A DNA stretch of 64,000 bases from a virus. Where the stretch lies: the IMG/VR virus record IMGVR_UViG_3300007765_000002, positions 20,623-84,622 of that record, one strand, 5' to 3'. Below, one piece after another: positions 6,800-14,799 of this stretch (its first letter is position 1; each line of letters opens with the position of its first letter). The position numbers were made by a program, and so were the translations under genes. The notes beneath the pieces are model-generated. The model ran no database searches. It saw only the letters and a program-made list of their open reading frames with translations, and was not told the DNA's origin.

Positions 6800-8542
6800 T
6801 TATTCAATAGCAAATGAATTAGTAATATTTGCTATACCTTCCTGGGAAAAAGAATGATAAAGATATTGTTCAATAACAAATGAATGACTATATAATTTAT
6901 TATTAATTTCAATGACGTCTATAAAAAATCCATACTTTTCATTGAAAAAGTTTAACTTTTTTACTAATTGGTCTGCCATAAACTTTAGAAAATAATAATG
7001 CTTATCTAGATAATACGAAAATGGTGCCAAGTCATAGCTATTTTGTTGCCTCTGCAATTGGTAATGGTTATACAGTGCCGATATGTTCCTAGATAAAAAA
7101 TAATCTTGTATGTAATTTGTATCCATTATTAAATTTACATCTATCAAATCTAAATCTACATCTTTGTTTATAATACTTTTATATGTGCTATCAATGCCAT
7201 TTAATGGAATTTCCTCGCCAAACGAATAACTTGAATTACTAAATTTAATAAATCTTATCTTAGATAAATTGTGTTTTTTTTGATAATTAATATCATAGGC
7301 TGGTGAATTTGGAAGTATTATCCAGGGATGAAGTAATACCAAGTCTATATTAACGAGAGAAAATTCTTTAAACATATATATATTTTTTTCTAAGGTGGCG
7401 CCTGGTAAGCCATTTATAACCTCTGCTTTTATATATTGTCCTGCTTTTTTTAATGTTTTTATAAGTTCTTTATTTTCTTCCCAAGTAATACTTGGTCTAT
7501 TAATATTATCCAAAACTTCTTTATCTATGTGTTGCAAAGAAACTTTAGATATGCTGCCTTTGGGTGTTTTTGAATTTTTGGCTTTATATAACTCAAGTTC
7601 TAATACACGATCTTTATGTAATTTTGCATTACTAGGATTTTCAAAATAATGGTAATCATTACTAAAATTATCATGGCCAAACTTAACTACATCTACGTCA
7701 TCTTTAAGTATTCCCACATTTGCATCCGTAATCATAAGAACTACATATTTAAGTTTTGATAAAAATTTTATTTCTTCCCTCCAATCCAATGTAGCTACAT
7801 TAACTTTATGATGTAACCCAGAAGACCAGTCGCAAAAAGTACAAGCATACGGACATCCTCGGACTCTTTCCCATGGAATAAATATAAACGAATCCGAATT
7901 ACTGTCATTTTGTTTTGCATCCAGGCCTTTCGCCTCTAACCATTTTACTCTATTCTTTTTTGCAACTTCATACTCTTGTAGTAGATCTTGTTTTAAATCC
8001 AAGTAAGGATTATATGCTAGATGATCTTTAAATTTAAAAATCTTATACCGGGTTTTAAACTCTTTAGTTATTAAATTAGGAATAGTCTGCTCGTTTATTG
8101 GAGTAATAAAACTATCTAATAGCATTTGGAATGTTTCTTCACCATCTCCATAACAAACATAGTCAAAATAAGGATTCTTTTTTGCGTATTCTGTGCCCAA
8201 AACATGTTCAACTTCAGGACCACCTGCTATTATAATACAATTAGGAAAGACCTTTTTAATTTTCTTTGCTAATCGAATCGAATTATTAGAATTCCAAAGA
8301 TAAAGGGTAAGACAAACAATATCAGGTTTTTTTTCTTTGATTACGTTAAACGCTTTATTAACTTGGTTACCTTTTGTGTTGGGGCTGAACCCATTCTCAT
8401 TCGGTAACCAGGTATAATTTTTATAATGTTTTCCTGTCTTTTTATAAAAAGATCTTAAACTATAAGAAACTAAACTGATTATGGGGCCGGTGTATCTCGA
8501 CTGATCCGTGCCTGTATGTAAATTAATAAACTGCACTTTCAT
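6800..8542 (-). CDS. Radical SAM protein with B12-binding-like N-terminal domain
   Basis: A 580-residue protein. Residues 1-150 look like the Rossmann-type cobalamin-binding domain that precedes many radical SAM enzymes (IVCLTLYLWN, IIIAGGPEVEHV, VCYGDGEE), but the classical DxHxxG cobalamin ligand motif is not visible. The radical SAM core begins at RGCPYACTFCDW, with C230, C234 and C237 in the CxxxCxxC pattern that binds the 4Fe-4S cluster. Such enzymes methylate or rearrange unactivated carbons; the substrate cannot be deduced. The gene is AT-rich, lies alone between a primase promoter and a structural gene, and looks like an accessory acquisition. Confidence 0.8.
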   Translation of the reverse strand: MKVQFINLHTGTDQSRYTGPIISLVSYSLRSFYKKTGKHYKNYTWLPNENGFSPNTKGNQVNKAFNVIKEKKPDIVCLTLYLWNSNNSIRLAKKIKKVFPNCIIIAGGPEVEHVLGTEYAKKNPYFDYVCYGDGEETFQMLLDSFITPINEQTIPNLITKEFKTRYKIFKFKDHLAYNPYLDLKQDLLQEYEVAKKNRVKWLEAKGLDAKQNDSNSDSFIFIPWERVRGCPYACTFCDWSSGLHHKVNVATLDWREEIKFLSKLKYVVLMITDANVGILKDDVDVVKFGHDNFSNDYHYFENPSNAKLHKDRVLELELYKAKNSKTPKGSISKVSLQHIDKEVLDNINRPSITWEENKELIKTLKKAGQYIKAEVINGLPGATLEKNIYMFKEFSLVNIDLVLLHPWIILPNSPAYDINYQKKHNLSKIRFIKFSNSSYSFGEEIPLNGIDSTYKSIINKDVDLDLIDVNLIMDTNYIQDYFLSRNISALYNHYQLQRQQNSYDLAPFSYYLDKHYYFLKFMADQLVKKLNFFNEKYGFFIDVIEINNKLYSHSFVIEQYLYHSFSQEGIANITNSFAIE

Positions 8543-8576
8543 AACGTATTATATATTACATTATTATTTAACAATG

Positions 8577-9347
8577 TTATGAGCGGTAAAGAATTTTTTC
8601 CATACTACCTGCAGTTGGTGTGTGTACAAATCGTACTCTGTTATAAACTCCATTCCAGTTAGTATATGCAATGCCGGTTTTTGATGCCAAAGTTACAGTT
8701 TTAATGTCAAAATAATCGGCAGGCGCCACATTATCATTTAATGTTGCTTGTACTTTGATATCACCACTGTAACCATTTACATAAAATGCGGCAGTATGTA
8801 ATCCTGTATTTTGGTTTAATTTTGACTCTGCCACTAAAGGATCACTGGTATATGTACCGCCTGCTTCCTGGAAGTCTGCTAATTTTAATTCTAGACTTTC
8901 TTTTATGTCTGGGAACACTCCATCTAAGATTTGTAATTGGCCAATAACATCATATGCGCCGTCTACGTACCCAATCATTTGATTTTCTTCACCGTCTACA
9001 ACCTTCACTGAATAATTTAGATATTGGCTATCTAAATTTAACAAATCACCTTCTGTAATAGTAACCTTTGCCTTGCCATTAATACCATCTACAATCGTTG
9101 CTGTTTTATTTAAAAGCACACTTGTTCCGTCCGACGAGTTTAGTATACTAAACGTAATCGTCTTGTCTGTAATGGTTAAAGTTTTTTGGTTATCGTTTTT
9201 CAATTGTATTTGTATTGTGTTATCAATACCTTTGTATAATTTAATCGGATGATTATACATTTCATACCCCCAATGTTGTTTGTCAGTGTCAACCTTAATT
9301 TTCAAATTAATAATTTGGTCATATAAATAGACAGTAGTAACTAGCAT
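8577..9347 (-). CDS. Baseplate or tail accessory protein with BppU-like N-terminal domain
   Basis: A 256-residue beta-rich protein. Residues about 35-140 (YKGIDNTIQIQLKNDNQK through a TFSILN stretch to YSVKVVDGE) have the layout of BppU_N, the immunoglobulin-like domain of phage upper baseplate proteins. The C-terminal third resembles a small fibre or knob domain. It is divergently oriented from the gene at 9377, with only 29 bases between them. It has a ribosome site (AAGGATTTTATAAA before ATG). Virion location is inferred from the domain. Confidence 0.55.
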   Translation of the reverse strand: MLVTTVYLYDQIINLKIKVDTDKQHWGYEMYNHPIKLYKGIDNTIQIQLKNDNQKTLTITDKTITFSILNSSDGTSVLLNKTATIVDGINGKAKVTITEGDLLNLDSQYLNYSVKVVDGEENQMIGYVDGAYDVIGQLQILDGVFPDIKESLELKLADFQEAGGTYTSDPLVAESKLNQNTGLHTAAFYVNGYSGDIKVQATLNDNVAPADYFDIKTVTLASKTGIAYTNWNGVYNRVRFVHTPTAGSMEKILYRS

Positions 9348-9376
9348 TTTATAAAATCCTTTACTATATTTATTTT

Positions 9377-9751
9377 ATGTCTAACATTTATCAAGAACTA
9401 ACCGAGAAATACCCGTTTATAAGTTATATCAAGTATGTTGATAAAGAGTTTATTGGCATTATTTTAAATAAAGATGCATCAATTATTAGTATATATGACT
9501 ATAATGCGCTTCCTAGCATTAAAGTAAAGCAAAAATTTTTAGAATTGGGAGATGTCTGGTGGTGGGAATCCAATAGATTATTTCCTATTAACGTTTTTCT
9601 TAAAAAAGAATTTGTACCTTTCAAACCTTATATTAAAACATTTATGGCGAAAGATGTAGAAATAGTCCATGGCCCATATGTTAGTATGAATGAACTTGCT
9701 CAACGCAGAACAAAACGTAGAAATATTCAATTAGTCCAAAAGGTAAAATAG
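9377..9751 (+). CDS. Hypothetical protein of marine T4-like type
   Basis: A 124-residue protein with an aromatic motif GDVWWWESNR (about residues 58-67) followed by FLKKEFVPF and a basic C-terminus (RRTKRRNIQLVQK). No catalytic motif is evident. It is the first gene of a three-gene rightward island (9377-12711) inside otherwise leftward genes. The AT-rich 29-base divergent spacer offers no obvious ribosome site. The function is unknown. Confidence 0.65.
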   Translation: MSNIYQELTEKYPFISYIKYVDKEFIGIILNKDASIISIYDYNALPSIKVKQKFLELGDVWWWESNRLFPINVFLKKEFVPFKPYIKTFMAKDVEIVHGPYVSMNELAQRRTKRRNIQLVQKVK

Positions 9752-9756
9752 GTAAA

Positions 9757-11070
9757 ATGAGTGATAATGCACATCAAGTACACAATAGATCAATTATTAA
9801 CACTAAACAGTCTAAATTACAATGTAGATTAAAATGGTCACTTAGCACCATATTTTTAACTACAAATACGACTGCAAGTTGCCATAGATGTGATCATAAT
9901 CCAATTACGGAAGATTTTAATTTTCATAATACTCATCAAAAGGTACATGCTCGATTGCAGATGTTGCGCGATGAGTGGCCAGAGTTAGGATGCGAACACT
10001 GTAGAGTTATTGAGCAGGCAGGAGGAATGAGTGATAGACTCTTACATGACGACATGGGATTTGCCCCGTCATCTCCGCCTGAATTATTTGATAATCCAAA
10101 TGCAGTTCATGTTACTCCAACGCAACTTGAAATATATTTCAGTAATCTTTGCCAATTATCCTGTACATATTGTGGTTCGTATTTTAGTAGTACATGGGAG
10201 GCAGAAGACAAAAAATATGGTGACATACATGATTTCATGTATCCTGATGACCACAAGGCCGGCCGGCCTAATTATCAAGAACTTAAATATTTAGATAAAG
10301 TATTTGACTGGTTAGATAAAAATGGCCAGCACCTAAGATCATTATACATTTTAGGGGGAGAACCCTTTATACAACCACAGTCTGATCGTTTGTTAGATTT
10401 CATTGCAGGAAATGGTGATAAATTTAAAAATTTAGATTTATTCTTTTTTAGTAATCTATCAAGTGATAATATAGAACCAAAAATTATTAAATTAAAGCAA
10501 CTTCTAGAAGAGGGTAGATTACACAATGCTCATATTGTCGGCAGTATTGATTGTTGGGGTAAGGAAGCAGAGTATGTAAGATATGGACTAGATATAGAAT
10601 TATTTGATAAAAACATGAAATATATAATCGACGCCGGACTTGACACTACAATAAACATATGTTGGTCTCCTATATCTACTTTTACTATGCCTGATCTTAT
10701 TGAAAAATATCAAGAATGGAATCAACGACATATTACGAGAGGGAAGGAATGGGGTATGAATATTAGTTTAATGCAAGCCTCTGGTAAAGACTGGATGCAC
10801 CCTTCAATATTTGGTCCGAAAATTTTAGATTGGGGATACAACCAATCAATTGACATGTTAATAAATATTGCAAACGAAAATTCTGAAAGCACAACCAGGG
10901 AATCTGTCATTGAATATCTTGAAGGAATAAAAAAAGCAATTGAGTCGGATATTCCTAATAAAAAAGCACAACAGGAATTACATAGATATCTAACAGAACT
11001 GGATCGCAGGCGTGGAACAGATTATAGAGAACTTTTCCCTATAATCTACGAAGAGATTCATAAGCAATAA
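9757..11070 (+). CDS. Radical SAM protein, twitch-type
   Basis: A 437-residue protein. The cluster motif is LCQLSCTYC (C132, C136, C139), followed by GGEPF near residues 205-209, the SAM-binding glycine motif. Ahead of the core are two extra CxxC pairs (C42/C45 and C79/C82) that could bind a second metal or cluster. Phage proteins with this arrangement are usually annotated only as radical SAM or twitch-domain proteins, with unknown substrate. It is preceded by a weak ribosome site (AGGTAAAATAGGTAAA) 5 bases after the previous stop, so it forms an operon with 9377-9751. Confidence 0.8.
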   Translation: MSDNAHQVHNRSIINTKQSKLQCRLKWSLSTIFLTTNTTASCHRCDHNPITEDFNFHNTHQKVHARLQMLRDEWPELGCEHCRVIEQAGGMSDRLLHDDMGFAPSSPPELFDNPNAVHVTPTQLEIYFSNLCQLSCTYCGSYFSSTWEAEDKKYGDIHDFMYPDDHKAGRPNYQELKYLDKVFDWLDKNGQHLRSLYILGGEPFIQPQSDRLLDFIAGNGDKFKNLDLFFFSNLSSDNIEPKIIKLKQLLEEGRLHNAHIVGSIDCWGKEAEYVRYGLDIELFDKNMKYIIDAGLDTTINICWSPISTFTMPDLIEKYQEWNQRHITRGKEWGMNISLMQASGKDWMHPSIFGPKILDWGYNQSIDMLINIANENSESTTRESVIEYLEGIKKAIESDIPNKKAQQELHRYLTELDRRRGTDYRELFPIIYEEIHKQ

Positions 11071-11085
11071 AACATAAATACAGTT

Positions 11086-12711
11086 ATGCGTTTTAATGAA
11101 TTTAAATTATTTGAAGCAAATTTATCGTTTGGTGATTTCCATCAAGCTGCTGAAGAACGATGGGATGTTTTTTTAAATCGCGTCAAAGGAAAGATTCCAT
11201 GGGACGGCACAATTGCACCTACTTTGGGTGGGCAAGAATATGATTATCCCAAAGCAAGATCCGGAACGTATCCTTATAATATATACATTGGATACGCAAA
11301 TGCCACCAGCCAAAGTAAACTTTTAAAGTCAATTCAATCAGGATCCTTCTATGGCTATCTAGACGGTAAATCTTGGGTAGTACCGGTTTATGATCCTAAA
11401 ACTAATACACAATTAGACAATTATAGAATTTCAAATCTCTTTAAAGATCATCAATTTGCCGAACCACATCGTATTAAAAGTAAAGATCAAATCGCAAATT
11501 TTGGTAATTTAACAGAATCCTTGGCAGGTGCAGGTTTAACAGCAAAATTTACTAAACGTGTACAAGGCGGAGTCCAGCCTATCGAAGTTAAAGACATTCT
11601 TAAAATAATTTCAAAATTAACAGTAGATAATAGTAGTAGTCAAGAAGTAAAAATTAATTCAAAAGAATTACACAAAGAAGACGTGGTGTATGCTTCTGCA
11701 GAATATAAAAGTAATTTACAAGATAAAATTGTTTGGAGAATTAAAACTCAAGAACAGGCTTTTAGGGAACTAGTAGCGATTGGAGAAGGGAAGCATTTAG
11801 ATAATCCAAAACTATTAGGCTTGCTTGGGGCAGTTGCAAATTATGCTAATTCTCGATTAATGACGCAATACTCTAGATTTTTTGCAACGAATCTCAAAGT
11901 TGATGAGATTATAGTAGATACCGACGGTATAGGTGGTGCCGCTTCCTTGCAGTCTGGAGGAGGTACTAAAGCAGACCTATTTATAGTTGCTAACGGAAAA
12001 AAACTTAGATATGCAAATCTTTCATTAAAAGCCACTAATCCAGATATTGGACAACAAGCACTTGTTGGTAAACCACAAGGAAACCTAACAGCAGAAAAAC
12101 TAAAAGATCATTTGTGGAACAATTTGATAACTTTATGGAAAGGGTTTGACGATGGTACAAACTATATCAATGTTGAAAATATACTTTCAAAAGAAGAGTA
12201 TTTAAATTCCATTGGTATCACTAGTGATATGGATTCTAATCAAATCGAAAAGGCAATAAACAGCCAATTACAAGCTAGCCAGAAAAAGGTTCGGCCCGGT
12301 ATACAAAAAATGTTCAGCGCAGTTGCGAACAATATTAAACAAATTTGGCTTAAAAACGATGATTCACAATCAGAATACGATTTTATACAAGCACTGGTAA
12401 ACTTTGTTGAATATCATGCAGCCAGAGAAGATAATGTAGAGTTAGTTGATTTTAAGGCAACCGGCGATTATAGTGTCCATTCTTTTAAAAACTTATATAA
12501 ACTACTTAAAGATATAGATTTTGATGTCGGGGAATATAAGACAAACGCGGGTAACGTAGGATTTAAAGTTTATGATATCAATAATCCAAAAGATGTATTG
12601 GTGTCTTTATATTTTCAGCCGAGAGCAGGGCAATCCACATATAAACTGGCTGTAAAAAAGGGACCTCTACTGAAGAAAGTTACTAATGTGAGTCACAAAC
12701 GTAATAAGTAA
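11086..12711 (+). CDS. Putative capsid-packaged protein with nuclease-like core
   Basis: A 541-residue protein. Its first residues, MRFNEFKLFEA, resemble the capsid-targeting leader of T4 internal proteins (MKTYQEFIAEA), which the gp21 protease cuts after Glu in an (L/I)xE context; here the cut would follow E10. In the middle, TKADLF (D297) followed by NLSLKA (K315) has the spacing of a PD-(D/E)xK nuclease active site, with Ser in place of the usual acidic residue. The C-terminal half is helical then beta-rich. The 3' end is convergent with the Pol III-like gene. Packaging and nuclease roles are both inferences. Confidence 0.6.
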   Translation: MRFNEFKLFEANLSFGDFHQAAEERWDVFLNRVKGKIPWDGTIAPTLGGQEYDYPKARSGTYPYNIYIGYANATSQSKLLKSIQSGSFYGYLDGKSWVVPVYDPKTNTQLDNYRISNLFKDHQFAEPHRIKSKDQIANFGNLTESLAGAGLTAKFTKRVQGGVQPIEVKDILKIISKLTVDNSSSQEVKINSKELHKEDVVYASAEYKSNLQDKIVWRIKTQEQAFRELVAIGEGKHLDNPKLLGLLGAVANYANSRLMTQYSRFFATNLKVDEIIVDTDGIGGAASLQSGGGTKADLFIVANGKKLRYANLSLKATNPDIGQQALVGKPQGNLTAEKLKDHLWNNLITLWKGFDDGTNYINVENILSKEEYLNSIGITSDMDSNQIEKAINSQLQASQKKVRPGIQKMFSAVANNIKQIWLKNDDSQSEYDFIQALVNFVEYHAAREDNVELVDFKATGDYSVHSFKNLYKLLKDIDFDVGEYKTNAGNVGFKVYDINNPKDVLVSLYFQPRAGQSTYKLAVKKGPLLKKVTNVSHKRNK

Positions 12712-12719
12712 GGTATATA

Positions 12720-13289
12720 TTACTTTAATAAATTCATATGCACAACCACTAAATGTGCATAACCTACTGAGTGACTCTTTTTAAAATAATACGAATTAGG
12801 ATCAGTTGGTACTTTCCAAACTTCTTGCCCTATTTCCTTCCACGTTCTATTTGCTAGATAGCGTTTAGCAGGGCGTATTACTGCTAAAAACATTGCCATT
12901 CTAGGAATACTGTCAGGCATCATCTTCTTTATTAAATCATAATGATTGCTGATATGTATAATCTGTTCAGTATATTCTCTTTCAGCAAGTCTTTCCCACG
13001 GTGGCTCTGTAAACATTAAATCTATTAAATGTTCTTCGCTTTGTACTTGGTTGTATATATTAACATTAAGTAAATCTAATTTAAAGTATCCTCGCTCTTC
13101 TGCGTCCTTATGATCGAGTGAGCAAATACCTTTTACTGGGTCTGTTGGAACATCAGTAAAATAAACTCCAGTATTATGTTTTATTAGTTCATTATTGCGT
13201 ATAATAGTCGCAGGAGTATGGTTTTGTAACTTTTCAAGTACTTCGTTTCTATTCGCGAAGTCTATATCAATGTCAAATTTAAGGCTCAT
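12720..13289 (-). CDS. Miniature DNA polymerase III alpha palm-like protein
   Basis: A 189-residue protein from the ATG at 13289, which shares ATGA with the preceding stop. Residues 6-11 (DIDIDF) match the DnaE motif PDFDVDF, so D8 and D10 correspond to E. coli D401 and D403. The segment KHNTGVYFTD through LDHKDAEERGYFKLDLLNVN aligns with the DnaE stretch that ends VKFDFLGLR, and D72 corresponds to D555. All three catalytic aspartates are kept, but DnaE is over 1100 residues long: the PHP, most of the fingers and the beta-binding parts are missing. It may be a minimal palm domain or a decoy. The function is unknown; homology by motif looks strong. Confidence 0.7.
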   Translation of the reverse strand: MSLKFDIDIDFANRNEVLEKLQNHTPATIIRNNELIKHNTGVYFTDVPTDPVKGICSLDHKDAEERGYFKLDLLNVNIYNQVQSEEHLIDLMFTEPPWERLAEREYTEQIIHISNHYDLIKKMMPDSIPRMAMFLAVIRPAKRYLANRTWKEIGQEVWKVPTDPNSYYFKKSHSVGYAHLVVVHMNLLK

Positions 13290-13480
13290 ATTGGTTTCTT
13301 GCTCTTGGTACAATTGGTAATGCTAACTAAATTCATAATTGGACGAACAATGTATTCATCATTACGTGATACATTTACGCCACCAGGACCACATTTATAT
13401 CCTAATTTTTCACTTAACCATAACTTATTAAACCATTTATGGTGGTGTGGGTATTTTTTATAGGCTTCCGAATCATCCAA
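13286..13480 (-). CDS. Short hypothetical protein, apparently an N-terminal module only
   Basis: A 64-residue protein starting at a TTG (13480) that overlaps the stop of the YdcH-like gene. It contains HHHKWFNKLWLSEKLGYKCG and a following GPGGVNVSRNDEYIVRPIMNL. From memory, longer phage proteins begin with a similar KLWLA..L.Y.CGP.GVPVP...YIVRPI.NL pattern and continue for a further couple of hundred residues; here the frame ends shortly after RPIMNL. It is translationally coupled to the Pol III-like gene. Either a truncated relic or a stand-alone domain. Confidence 0.5.
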   Translation of the reverse strand: MDDSEAYKKYPHHHKWFNKLWLSEKLGYKCGPGGVNVSRNDEYIVRPIMNLVSITNCTKSKKPI

Positions 13481-13658
13481 ATTTACTTTCCATCCATGCT
13501 ATTTTATCTTTGAGGTGTAACTTTTCTTTCTTGAGTTCAGTTAACTTTGAGTGAGTTTCGCCTATGTCATTATTCTCTAGTTTCCAAATTATGTTATCTA
13601 ATTCTTTATGCCGTTTCTTTAACAATTTTAAATCAAAATCTACTATATTATCTGTCAT
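13473..13658 (-). CDS. YdcH-like (DUF465) small coiled-coil protein
   Basis: A 61-residue all-helical protein with the DUF465 signature: KKRHKELDNIIWKLE, then LTELKKEKLHLKDKIAWM. DUF465 proteins are short antiparallel coiled coils common in proteobacteria, without a firmly known role. It lies in the overlapped operon upstream of the 64-residue and Pol III-like genes. Confidence 0.6.
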   Translation of the reverse strand: MTDNIVDFDLKLLKKRHKELDNIIWKLENNDIGETHSKLTELKKEKLHLKDKIAWMESKFG

Positions 13659-13667
13659 CGTTTTCTC

Positions 13668-14369
13668 CTACATGGTTGCTTCACTTAAAATGTGCTTTGC
13701 CCATTCTACGTCCGCCGGAAACGCTTCGAAGCGTTTACTCCAGTATACCGGATCTATGAAGTCATTTATTAATCCTAACTGCTCGTCTGTCATTTTATCG
13801 AGCATATCCATTCCTGTATCGCTATGGTATATAACCCATGGACTTATTTTCCCATTTCTTATTAGTGCTACTGCTTTATTAAAACTTACAAATTTAAAAA
13901 AATGATTGAACGAAGAATTGTTATTATTTGCCCAATCCTCCATACTTAATATGCTACGCTCTAATGCATCTCTAGCATTTTCTGTTTTAATATATGGAAG
14001 TAAATATTCTTCATACACAGAATCCTTACACCAATTATCTAACTTAATGTTACTTTTAATAACATAATCAATAAAGTAATCCGGATTGATTACGTTGATG
14101 TTTATAATATGTTTGCCAAACTTTACAAACGCATTATAATATTGGCTACTAGCAAAGTGCTGGTAGTCTTTAAAGTTAGCAGAACCTTGTGTTAGTTCAT
14201 AAAAACGTTTATAAGCAATGTATCCTATCTGTACATGCTTTTCGTCTTTCTGTCCGTGTCTACGTTTTTGTTCACATACATGAGCCGCTAGTGTTTTTTC
14301 TCTAGCAAAACTCCTGTTACAAAATTTACATTCATAGCCACTGTTTGATTGACTTATCGTCGTATCCAT
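13668..14369 (-). CDS. Zinc-finger protein, hypothetical
   Basis: A 233-residue protein with a single N-terminal zinc-finger-like motif, YECKFCNRSF..LAAHVCEQKRRH (C14, C17, H30 and C32 or H38). The rest is helical, with many aromatic residues and no further metal motif. Phage zinc-finger proteins of this form often bind DNA or a transcription partner, but no role is established. Its 5' end overlaps the gp62 gene by 38 bases, so it is translationally linked to the clamp loader gene. Confidence 0.65.
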   Translation of the reverse strand: MDTTISQSNSGYECKFCNRSFAREKTLAAHVCEQKRRHGQKDEKHVQIGYIAYKRFYELTQGSANFKDYQHFASSQYYNAFVKFGKHIININVINPDYFIDYVIKSNIKLDNWCKDSVYEEYLLPYIKTENARDALERSILSMEDWANNNNSSFNHFFKFVSFNKAVALIRNGKISPWVIYHSDTGMDMLDKMTDEQLGLINDFIDPVYWSKRFEAFPADVEWAKHILSEATM

Positions 14370-14799
14370 GTTCTATTGCTAATTGTTTGAGTTCCTTTTT
14401 ATCGCATACTTCTGCATATGCTTCTATGTCACTAAGTTTCCACGACGTATATATTTCTTTGAGAAACCTAGTTTTCTTATTATCTTTTGTTTCTTTTTTC
14501 ATTGGCAAATACTTGCGTTTAAATGTGCCAATGCTTGGATTGATAGCACACAGTATTTTGTAAGTTAAGTCGGGATGCTTACTTACCTCCCAAAAGTTAA
14601 TGTTTAGTTCATTATTGGTTGCGCGAATCATATACTCCTGTAGATCATTGGAGCCTGTTGCACTTGCGGAATATTTAAGTTGTAAATATGGGCTAAACGC
14701 TTTCTTTTTTTCTGCGCTTAAATTCTTGTACCAGTTGTAATCCTTTTTATCTATTGCGTTAAATATTTCGCTTAATGGTAATACTGCTGGCTTAGGCAT
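14332..14799 (-). CDS. 62: Clamp loader small subunit, gp62-like
   Basis: A 155-residue protein (T4 gp62 has 187). The pattern EIFNAIDKKDYNWYKNLS with AFSPYLQLKYSASA, later INFWEVSKHPDL and a C-terminal ELKQLAIEHG, fits the gp62 family as seen in marine T4-like phages; T4 gp62 ends with a similar KQLKKLALEW. By homology it joins four gp44 subunits to load the gp45 sliding clamp. Unlike in T4, gp44 and gp45 are not adjacent and are not in this window. It overlaps the GNG-motif gene upstream by 8 bases. Confidence 0.7.
   Translation of the reverse strand: MPKPAVLPLSEIFNAIDKKDYNWYKNLSAEKKKAFSPYLQLKYSASATGSNDLQEYMIRATNNELNINFWEVSKHPDLTYKILCAINPSIGTFKRKYLPMKKETKDNKKTRFLKEIYTSWKLSDIEAYAEVCDKKELKQLAIEHGYDDKSIKQWL

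Noticed and set aside
8548-8576. Sigma-70 promoter with TATAAT for the 6800-8542 gene
   Set aside because: The -10 is good but the -35 is weak or at 15-base spacing; not convincing in an AT-rich region.
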